In this document: in pieces, positions 56,641 to 64,000 of the stretch | Numbering within the stretch: the stretch's first letter is position 1 | Layout: the number at the start of each line of letters is the position of its first letter | Assembly (NCBI GenBank): GCA_001939145.1 | Contig: LSRX01000536.1 | Span: 105,596-169,595, forward strand | Direction of reading: 5' to 3' | DNA length: 64,000 bases | Source of the DNA: Symbiodinium microadriaticum | Lineage: Eukaryota > Sar > Dinophyceae > Suessiales > Symbiodiniaceae | Program-made: the position numbers and the translations under genes | Notes under the pieces: model-generated | The model's input: the letters and a program-made list of their open reading frames with translations, nothing else | Told to the model about the DNA's origin: nothing | The model's database searches: none

Positions 56641-56907
56641 ATGCCCCCTGAAAATAACATGGTGCGTTTTCATAGTATGAGGAGCGGAGTACATGCACAC
56701 ACAGAGCAACATTATGTTAGAGGACTTCTTGCCGGCAAGAGAAGACTTCTCAACATTGAAGCCTTCTTGCAGCAACTTCGCTCGTGGCTGACAAGTAGGC
56801 AACCTTCAACCTCTTTCGGTTCTACAGTCCTTCGAATTCTAAGAGTAAAAATCAAACCTTCCTGGGGCCAGGAGACTAAGCAGAACCTTGAATCCTTGAC
56901 ATGCTAA
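56641..56907 (+). CDS. Candidate ORF, unrecognised
   Basis: From ATG: MPPENNMVRFHSMRSGVHAH, then YVRGLLAGKRRLLNIEAFLQ and QLRSWLTSRQPS. The middle is protein-like; the last third becomes Lys/Ser-rich and intron-like, so a donor probably lies near 56800. No family recognised. Confidence 0.3.
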   Translation: MPPENNMVRFHSMRSGVHAHTEQHYVRGLLAGKRRLLNIEAFLQQLRSWLTSRQPSTSFGSTVLRILRVKIKPSWGQETKQNLESLTC

Positions 56908-57134
56908 GTAGACACCACAACCTCGAACCCTGCACTAAAATAACCCTACAACTTCGAAGCCTGAACCCGGAAGCACTGAAGGAATCCCGAATTCTCCTGA
57001 AAGATCCTCAATCCCAGGAGAACCTCTATGCGAAAGATTCGCTAAACCCCTCAAGAACCCCAAGCCCGAGTTGTAAGACAACTTTAGAACCCTAAACCCC
57101 AAACCCTAAACCCCAACCCTTAGAGTCATGTCAG

Positions 57135-57720
57135 GTCCGAGCGGCCCCGCCAGCTGCAAGGCTCCCACCTCGGCGGCCTGCGGCCGTTCGGGCTGCGGAG
57201 GGCGACGACTGCAGGAAAGGGAATGCACGAGGTTCCTAATTTGGTATTTTAGGGGTTTGAGGGCAGCAAGGGCAGCAGCCGAGTCCCTTGTGAAAAAGGG
57301 TTTCTTTAGGCTTGGGGGTCTGACTGTGTAAGTAGGGTTGAGGGTTTTTTTTATACGGACACGTTTTAGACTACTATAGGGTTGACGACGAAGGCTTGCT
57401 ATATAGTTGAGGGTGACTATAACGGCTGCCGAAATGGGTTGAAGCACGGGGCCACGAAGAGGGGGATGTAAGGTCTTAATTAAGGCTGTCCAGTGATAAG
57501 CGTTCTTCAGGGTCTTAGTAAAGCTGAGTTTGAGGGGTTTACACGCAACACAGAAACCCTACAAAAGGCAACGCTCGGCACGCCCCTTCCTCTGAACCCT
57601 TAAGGAAAAGGGGCGTGGGAGTCTTTTGTTGAGCCTCGACCCTAAACCAGGCGTCTGCAGAGCAGGGCGGCCGCGAAGCGAAGAGCCCTAGAGCGCCGGC
57701 ACGGGCAAGCTGTGGGCGAG
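57135..57720 (+). CDS. Two weak Ala/Arg/Pro-rich candidate exons
   Basis: 57135-57214 (AG|GT to AG|GA) reads VRAAPPAARLPPRRPAAVRA. 57651-57720 (AG|GC at both ends) reads ASAEQGGREAKSPRAPARAS. Boundaries fit the pattern of the resolved introns, but the composition is low-complexity and could be chance. Confidence 0.2.
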
Positions 57721-58012
57721 GCAGGGTGGACTACAGGAATGTAGAGTTTAGGGCTTAGGATGTAAGCATCCTCAAAACTAATGGTGGTCGTGATGATGGT
57801 GGGAAGTTCTCAAGCATCGTGGTGTTTTTGAGGAGCGGTCGGCAGCTGAAGAAACAGAAGAGGTGGCAGGCCCGGGACCTAGAGCACTTGACGGAGCAGC
57901 ACAGTGATTCTCCCGAACCTGGATTTTAAGCGTTCCTCTGGCTATCACTCTTCAGGTCAAGCCCCACAGTTATGTGTCATTGTGTCGGTCGGTCTTCTTG
58001 TGGTAGTGCTGT

Positions 58013-58235
58013 ATGCTACCACACGAACACAATGATGAAAATGCAGCCGGGGCATCTGCCGCTGCAGCAGATTCTAATAAGGTGCTGAGCCAAGCAGCCA
58101 AGTACAGCCTGCTTGGGAAGTCCCATGAGCCTCCAAGTAAGGCAAGTCTTTTGCGCGCTTGGTCTTTCGCTCTGGGTGCCTCGGCAGGACTCGGGGAGTC
58201 CACATCTTGGGACTTCAATGGCAAAGGGCATTCAG
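58013..58235 (+). CDS. Candidate first exon, unrecognised
   Basis: ATG with an in-frame stop upstream: MLPHEHNDENAAGASAAAAD, then SNKVLSQAAKYSLLGKSHE and LLRAWSFALGASAGLGES, up to CATTCAG|GT. Ala/Ser-rich then helical. No family recognised. Confidence 0.35.
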
Positions 58236-58554
58236 GTTTACTTTGTAGGGTTCAATGTTTAGGGTGGTTCAATCAGGGTTCAGGTTTATTAGGGGTCAAG
58301 GTCTAGGGTTGGTTTGTTCTCCGTTTCCGCGGTTGGGCTTTTGCTCGAAATCAGTGGAGCAACCCCTCATGTCCACATGTTGGAAGATATGGGGCTTCAG
58401 CAAAGTATCGGATAAAGGACTGGAGAAGCAACAAAATGGATCCGCAGTATCCACTGAAGTCTCACACTGTGCAAGCCTTGCACTGGCCATCCCTCTCCTT
58501 ATGTTCGATATCCCTCGTCTATAATTACAACAGCCTCATGAAGCGCCATAAAGA

Positions 58555-58773
58555 ATTCTGAAAACACTATCAAACCTGGATACGCCCCACCTGAGCCTGG
58601 CCTTCACCGCACCCAGGAAAGGCCGAATCTCGGAGATCCTGGCCGAGGATTTGCTCGCTGCCTTTCCTGGGGCTGAGGCAATGGAGGGCATGCATGAGGG
58701 GAGGCACCGGGGGGACGGAGGCGACGAAGCCACGGTGGGCCTCGGTGTGCTTTCCGCTGGTGTGGGGTGGTGG
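58555..58773 (+). CDS. Candidate internal exon, unrecognised
   Basis: A 73-codon frame without ATG reads LDTPHLSLAFTAPRKGRISE, then ILAEDLLAAFPGAEAMEGMH, then a Gly/Asp-rich segment ending GWWGR at GCGAG|GA. Protein-like composition, no domain recognised. It may belong with the exon at 58013. Confidence 0.4.
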
Positions 58774-58792
58774 GGGCGAGGACAATTTTTGG

Positions 58793-59145
58793 CTTAGGGT
58801 TTTGGGCTTAAGGTTTAGGGTTAAGGGTTTAGGGCTTGGGGTTTTAGGGCTTGGGGGCGTGAGGTTTAGGGTTAAGGGTTTAGGGCTTGGGGTTTTAGGG
58901 GTTAGGGGCTTGAGACTCGAGTCCGTGTGAGTGAGAGAGAGAGAGAGAGAGAGGGGCTTGAGGCTTAAGGTTTAGGGTTAGGGTTTAGGGCTTGGGGTTT
59001 TCGGGTTTGGGGGCTTAAGGTTTAGGGTTAAGGGTTTAGGGCTTGGGGATTTAGGGCTTAATGTAGGGGATTAAGGTTTAGGGTTAAGCGTTTAGGGCTT
59101 GTGTTTTAGGGCTTACGGGCTTAAGGTTTAGGGTTTTGGGTTTGA
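58793..59145. repeat. G-rich array of decayed telomere-like units
   Basis: Units such as AAGGTTTAGGGTTAAGGG and TTTAGGGCTTGGGGTTT recur roughly every 50-60 bp with substitutions, interrupted by a GA run near 58931-58953. It is built of TTTAGGG variants, and the G strand has four or more G-runs per unit. Confidence 0.85.
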
Positions 59146-59448
59146 GTCCTCCGGGAGGCTGACCTTATCTCGCTACTATACGCTTCTGTTCGGACTGCTG
59201 CGCTCGCTCTCCGTCCTCGTTGCGAGCGGAAGTTATTTTTCCGACATTCCACCGGCAGCCTTTTTGCTTCCAAGCGACGACCACTTCTGTGCTCCCGCCT
59301 GCTGCTGGCCATGTGCGAAGCTTATTCTGTGCGTGCAAGTCTGTCCTGGTGTTCCGTCGCCTCGTGAGGCCTACTGCGGAGTCCTTGCAGCGTCTCTTCG
59401 CCAAGCTCATGCCTGCCGACATCCACGTCGGAGTACAGGCCCAGGACG

Positions 59449-60036
59449 GTGTCAGCTGTTATTGGTGGTCTTTTCGCCTTGTGCAGGCGATGTGGCTCGC
59501 GAACCGCGTGGAGTTGCAAAAGCTCCTGCGTGCTTCGACTGCGTCTCATGGACCCTTGCTTCTTGCCACGACTCTTGCGTGAGGTCCGCTCTTCAAGACC
59601 GATGCCTGCGAGAACAAGGCCGCAGAGCAGAGGCTTTTTCCGACATCTTTTTTCATCCACTTGGTTTGTAGGTTTGCGCCGTCAAGAAGCGCACGAAGAA
59701 CAAGGACATCTGCAATCTGCGCGATGCCCACATCATCCGGGCAGTCGGCCTGCTTCCAGCATCTTCTCTTTTGCAAGACAGTCTGCCACCTGGTCAGGCC
59801 TTCTGGGCAAGACGAAGAGGTCTCCGCAGTCTTGCGCTCACTCTCTGCTGCTTTCCTCTGCCTCTCCTCTGCCTCAGGCGCGGCCTGCCTCTGCAGAAAG
59901 GCGACCCCGTTTGCGGGGCATGTCGATCTATGTTTTCGCGTGCCGCCTGGGACTCGGTTTTCTTGTTTGCGTTGTCGCTGAGCTCTTTTTCCTGGAAGCA
60001 CTTCGTTCGTTCTAAGTGTCCTCCTCACTGCTGCTA
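59449..60036 (+). CDS. Candidate two-exon Cys-containing protein, unrecognised
   Basis: An exon ending at GTGAG|GT (59580) reads FALCRRCGSRTAWSC and PCFLPRLLRE. A second follows TTTGTAG at about 59670 and reads VCAVKKRTKNKDICNLRDAH, then IIRAVGLLPASSLLQDSLPP, VCGACRSMFSRAAWDSV, ending SKCPPHCC and TAG. The boundaries are AG|GT on both sides and phase 0. CxxC pairs suggest possible metal binding (inference). A 209-codon minus-strand ORF (59546-60175) covers much of this region and cannot be fully excluded. Confidence 0.4.
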
Positions 60037-60288
60037 GCTTGTAGCTAAGTCTAGGTCTGCTGCCGATGCATGTGTGTGTAGTGAGTCTGAGTGGTCCATG
60101 TTTCTGCCAAGACCGCTGCAGTGCTTTTGACAGTCCAGCTGCTCTTCTTGCGTCCGGATCCTCGCCTGCCAACATGACCCTCCAATTCCTTCACGGCGAC
60201 TCCGAATGCCTGGGGTGTGGGTCTCCAGACCTGGTGTACGACCAGGCTCGGGGGGGTTGGACGGTTTTTGTTTTCTTCATATCAGGGA

Positions 60289-60494
60289 AACTGGCTTCAG
60301 ACTGGCCGGGAGAGGCAAGTGTCTCGAGAACTTTGCAAAAGGTCTCGAGGAGCCGCTGCCTGGAGGTCGCAACCACACCCGCCAACGTGTAAAGAAGTGG
60401 CGTGGTTGGTTGGACTCCAGGCAGCATAATTTGCTACGTGTAGCACACGGACCTCTAGGCCACGTGCCAAAGAAGCGCCGGCCTAGGGCCTAGG
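60289..60494 (+). CDS. Candidate terminal exon, basic protein tail
   Basis: After TTCATATCAG an open frame reads ETGFRLAGRGKCLENFAKGL, then EEPLPGGRNHTRQRVKKWRG, ending GHVPKKRRPRA and TAG. The basic tail (PKKRRPR) resembles a nuclear-localisation signal. A preceding frame (60174-~60250) reads MTLQFLHGDSECLGCGSPDL and may be the upstream exon. No family recognised. Confidence 0.4.
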
Positions 60495-60689
60495 AGTGCT
60501 GCAAGCAGTCGCAGATGCAAGAGCTAGGACAGCTAGGAGGTAGTTTCGTTTTTTATTGTTTCAAAATGAATTATAGTCCAGGAGGTCTAGGAAGAAAATA
60601 GACGCAGCTAGTAGCACCTAGCCTCAGGTCGACACAAAGAACTAGGGGTGTAATTGTCTAGGGTGATAAGACACGTCTGCCACTGCAGC

Positions 60690-60800
60690 AACGCGTATGC
60701 CTTTTTGGATTGTTTATCAATCCCGGCGCACGTGGTACTTTCGTCTGGGATAACAGCCTCCAGTTCGCATTGGGCAGCACCAAAACTGGAGGCATCCGAT
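60690..60800 (+). CDS. Candidate exon, unrecognised
   Basis: An open frame reads FGLFINPGARGTFVWDNSLQ, then FALGSTKTGGIRCARAG. Protein-like, but boundaries are not resolved. Another frame starting at 60654 overlaps it and is less protein-like. Confidence 0.3.
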
Positions 60801-60911
60801 GCGCCAGGGCGGGAGGATTTTTTTGGGGCTTCGGGGTGGACAGGGCCGTAGGGCGTAGATATTCTACTTCATTTTGCGATTTTCTCGTCTGAGCGCTTTC
60901 TCTCTTTTTGG

Positions 60912-61385
60912 AAGGGCTTTCAAGCTTCAGGGTTTCGGGCTTGGGGTTTTCGGGCTTAGGGGCTTAGAGTTTGGGGTTAAAGGGTTTAGGGCTTGGGGTT
61001 TGGGATTTTAGGGCTTGGGGGCTTAAGGTTTAGGGTTAAAGGTTTAGGGCTTGGGGTTTTAGGGCTTAGGGGCTTAAAGTTGAGGGTTTAGGGCTTGGGG
61101 TTATAGGGCTTGGGGCTTAAGGTTTAGGGTTTGGGGTTCCGGGCTTGGGGTTTTCGGGCTTAGGGGCTTAAAGTTAAGGGCAAGGGTTTGGGGTTTTGGG
61201 GCATGGGGCTTAAGGTTTAGGGTTTGGGGTTTAGGGCTTGGGGTTTTAGGGCGTATGGTTTCGGGTTAAGTCTAACGGTTAAGGGTTTCGGGCTTGGGGT
61301 TTTAAGGCTTAGGGGCGTAAGGTGTAGGGTTAAGGGTTTAGGGCTTGGGGTTTTCGGGCTTACGGGCTTTAAGGTTTAACGGCTT
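60912..61385. repeat. Second G-rich array of decayed telomere-like units
   Basis: The same kinds of units as at 58793-59145 (TTTAGGGCTTGGGGTTTT, CTTAAGGTTTAGGG), about 470 bp long, also with G-runs on the + strand. The two arrays flank the candidate Cys-containing and basic-tail genes. Confidence 0.85.
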
Positions 61386-61647
61386 CGGACTCTTCGGGTT
61401 GAGGACTGGAGGGCTGGTGCCCTAGGGCGTGGGGCCAAGGTTTAGATCCAAGCAAGGGGAGGTGAAGCAGCCAGAAGTGCAGTGAATAGTGGTTTTGCGG
61501 CATACTTGTGTGAAGCCGCATAGAACTCTACGTGTGGAGCTTGATTCATTGCAAGCTTGCGTTGACGTGGTCGTATTGTAGGCTAAACACGAAGATAAGA
61601 TCTGAAACTTGGCAACAACTCATCTGCCGCGAACTGTGAACTCACAG

Positions 61648-61877
61648 GTGATCTTGCTGCAGCCGTCCCTAGCTGTCCTCTCCTTCCCGACACAAAAGCA
61701 GGTGCAGCTCTTGGGGTTCTGGCGCTCCTGCCGTGTTGGGTGCTTTCGGTTTTTCGGGGCCATGGTTTTGACATGGGGGTTTGGCTTTGACTGATTGTTT
61801 ATTTTCTTTCAGGTCATGTCTATCGACGACAATGCTACAAGTATTTTTACCAAAGCTTCACCATCAGTCCAACCTAG
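61648..61877 (+). CDS. Two joined candidate exons, unrecognised
   Basis: 61648-61701 (AG|GT at both ends) reads VILLQPSLAVLSFPTQKQ in phase 0. 61813-61877, after TTTTCTTTCAG, reads VMSIDDNATSIFTKASPSVQ and ends at CTAG|GT. The acceptor tract is strong and phases agree. Family not recognised. Confidence 0.45.
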
Positions 61878-62250
61878 GTGTTGGATCAGGACCGAATCCG
61901 AGCTGTACTCCTTCAATCCCGAAACCCCCAACCATGATTCCTTCCTGAACATCCTTGAATATGAGCCCGCCCCCCTCCCCCCGACAAAAACAAACCTAAG
62001 CCCGAACTCTCGACCTTCAGCCTTTCGACTTAGACCCTTGAAGATTCAGGCCTGAACTCTACACCGGAATCCTGGACCCTGATCTTGGTTCTGTTCAAGC
62101 CCCGACAAGCTCGGCAGCCCAAGCCAGCATGCAGACTTTCGAGACTTGGTGCCTGAAATCCTGAAGCAGAAAATCTTGCTCCCTCAAGCAAACCTTCAGA
62201 GTCCTCTCAGCGTCCTCAATACCAGTTTAGAGCGTTTGGAATTGTTGGAG

Positions 62251-62820
62251 GCAGTGGCCTGCGCCCTCAGCTTCCATGGTTGGCCTAGTCGCGCGCCCCC
62301 CGAGCGGGAGCTGTGCGTTCTCAGGCCGCGCGGCTTTGGAGGGGGGGTCAGCGCATTAAGCGTGTAGGTCACAAGGTTCTGGGTTTATCGGGTTCACCTT
62401 CATGGGGGTTTCAGGGTTTTGGGGTGGCTGGGGTGGGGGCGCCCAACGCGGATGGGCAGCAGTTCTTCCCATTCAACATGCGTTTTCAAAGCTTCACATG
62501 GCCAGACATGCTGTTTCTTCTTGTTGCCGACCTTCCCTTGATACTGGGCGTCTGTGTGTTCTTGCAAGGCAGCTGAGTTTGGTCGTGGCACCAGTGAATT
62601 CCAACGGCTGTGCCTCGGTGTTGAAAACAGATTGGGGTACTGAAACTGGGCTCACAAGGTGTTTTGAGATCGACCACTTTCGGATGTAAGGGCTGTTTCA
62701 TCTGTCGCTGTTAAAGGACACGGTGGATCTTCGCCAGGAATGCCCAAGCTGTGACAGTGAATCTGGCGCCCACAAGGCCCACCATCCTTTTGTCATATCC
62801 CTCCGGCAGCAATGTTCTAG
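62251..62820 (+). CDS. Candidate exon series, one hydrophobic segment
   Basis: 62251-62324 (AG|GC at both ends) reads AVACALSFHGWPSRAPPERE. 62415-62568 reads APNADGQQFFPFNMRFQSFT, then WPDMLFLLVADLPLILGVCV, a likely membrane span or signal anchor, ending CAAG|GC. 62738-62820 reads ECPSCDSESGAHKAHHPFVI, with a CxxC and paired His that could be part of a zinc finger, ending CTAG|GT. The phases of the first two do not join directly. They may be one gene or several. Confidence 0.4.
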
Positions 62821-64000
62821 GTAACAGGCTCCTTGCCACCGAACTACTGGAGCAGAGACTTTTTCGGGGGACATGGAGGTTGTTCTCAATGGTGCTTCCC
62901 TTTAGCCCCGAACGGCGCCCTGGTCTAGAGCAGCGCCGCAGGCTCCCTTCCGGTAAAGCTGGGAGCTCCCAACCGCCGAGCCACAAGTAAGCCTGTAAAA
63001 CACGCCAAGCCATGTAGGGCCCTTACGTGCCGACATAAACTCTAAACCGTAAGCCTTCAACCCAAGCATCTTCAACTTTGAGGCGCCCATCCGGGTCCGA
63101 AGACCCTCGTTGTGTCGCGGACGCGCGTCGCGGCCGCCGATGGCCGGACCGCTGGGATCCTCTCGGCCTGAAAAGAGAGCGATACGACCAGGGCTTTTAG
63201 GCTCGTCCCAGATTGGCTCTTAGGGATCGGGGCTTGGAGGTTTCGGGTTTATGGATCCATTTCGTGTGGCTGGCGATATCGGGTAGGCATGTAATAGGTC
63301 AGGGGTTCGAGGTTGAAAGAATCGCGCATTCGTTGTTTTACATGACTGCGCTGGTTGAAACCCCTCCTTCGGGTCCGCGATAACTAGAGGTCTCAGCCCT
63401 TGGAAATGGTTTGAAGAACACTTTTTGCGAGTTTCTGCAAAGTTGTATCATAGTTATGACTCTGAACACTAAACGTTTAAGCAGAGCTCAAACTCAAGAC
63501 CCTACACTCTAAACCCTAAGCCTAAACCCATAGGTCGTGATCTTCCCATCCTGAGGCTTGGAGTGCGAGAGTTCAGGGCCGAAGGTCCAGAATCACCTTA
63601 AAGCTCCCATCGCTGGGCTCTCCTGAAAGAAATTGGGTTTAGGGTTTAGCCTAGCGTTTAGGGTTTAGGGTTTAGGGGTGTCTGGACTCTGGTGTTCCCT
63701 CACCTAGCGATGGAGGAGAGGAGGGAAAGACACTTGTTGTTCGGAACTTACACTTGCCTGGACTTGTCCGAGTGCAAGCGTGAACACATCCTGAACCCTC
63801 TAGCCGATACCCCTAAAGTCCTAAACTGAAGCCCCTAAAACCCCAAGACCCCGAAATCAAAACCGGCCAATATTGCTGGTTTAGCAGGTCGAAGGCTTCT
63901 TGCCCACCGCAGACGTGGCTTTCCTGGACGAAGTCTTCAAGGCCAGGCAGGTTTTAGGGACTTGGGGAATCTCGGGGTTTCGGGCTTTGGTTTTTTTGGG
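62821..64000. other. Mostly non-coding window end
   Basis: TTTAGGG words at 63630-63677 and CCCTAAA words at 63510 and 63830. An Arg/Pro-rich open frame to 62990 is uncertain. I see nothing else supported. Confidence 0.45.

Noticed and set aside
55984-56802. 272-codon minus-strand ORF
   Set aside because: Held open by GA repeats read as Ser/Leu; the + frame over part of it is clearly protein-like.
59546-60175. 209-codon minus-strand ORF, Lys/Glu/Arg-rich
   Set aside because: Considered seriously because it is purine-rich, but the + strand gives exons with matching AG|GT boundaries and a shared stop; kept as an alternative only.
1-64000. tRNA, rRNA, spliced-leader RNA genes or retrotransposon polymerase
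   Set aside because: Looked for by eye on both strands; no cloverleaf, rRNA core, spliced-leader sequence or reverse-transcriptase motif was recognised. A tRNAscan/Infernal run would be decisive.

Overview
The window looks like nuclear DNA of a dinoflagellate. Three things point there. (1) TTTAGGG/CCCTAAA telomere-type words, perfect and decayed, are scattered through nearly all non-coding sequence. (2) Every gene or exon chain I can support reads on the + strand. (3) The introns I could resolve use GC and GA donors about as often as GT, and most share an AG|G(N) repeat across both splice sites. I cannot name the genus. No bacterial-style operon, promoter, tRNA, rRNA or spliced-leader gene was recognised.

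Layout. 1-399 is the 3' end of an unrecognised gene whose stop codon runs into a 38-copy 98-bp tandem array (396-4172). 4.2-19.3 kb is mostly intron-like or intergenic sequence with scattered unrecognised exons. 19358-20737 is a continuous frame for a sperm-tail PG-rich repeat (ODF3/SHIPPO-like) axonemal protein. 20.7-25.1 kb holds two plausible unassigned exons. 25185-38875 is one gene, a glycoside hydrolase family 2 (GH2) enzyme, cut into about 28 very small exons that I joined by reading-frame phase and family motifs. One of its introns holds an 11-copy 175-bp tandem array (27597-29521). 38.9-43.7 kb has short ORFs, including an Asp-rich one. 43761-45080 is an intact 439-codon frame with two tandem copies of a PD-(D/E)XK nuclease-like domain, the second lacking a catalytic acid. 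45-52 kb has several unassigned ORFs, one with two membrane spans. 53503-54946 is a short J-domain (DnaJ-like) protein in four phase-0 exons. 55-64 kb is a series of unassigned exons, one with a SUMO-interaction-like motif, and two long G-rich arrays of decayed telomere-like units.

The genes have no evident shared pathway: a carbohydrate hydrolase, a co-chaperone, an axonemal protein and a nuclease-like protein. The most unusual signals are the micro-exon GH2 gene with its mixed splice donors, a family of 20-41-nt insertions flanked by 9-18-bp direct repeats, and the duplicated nuclease-like domain. Exon joins come from reading the sequence by eye and need transcript support.
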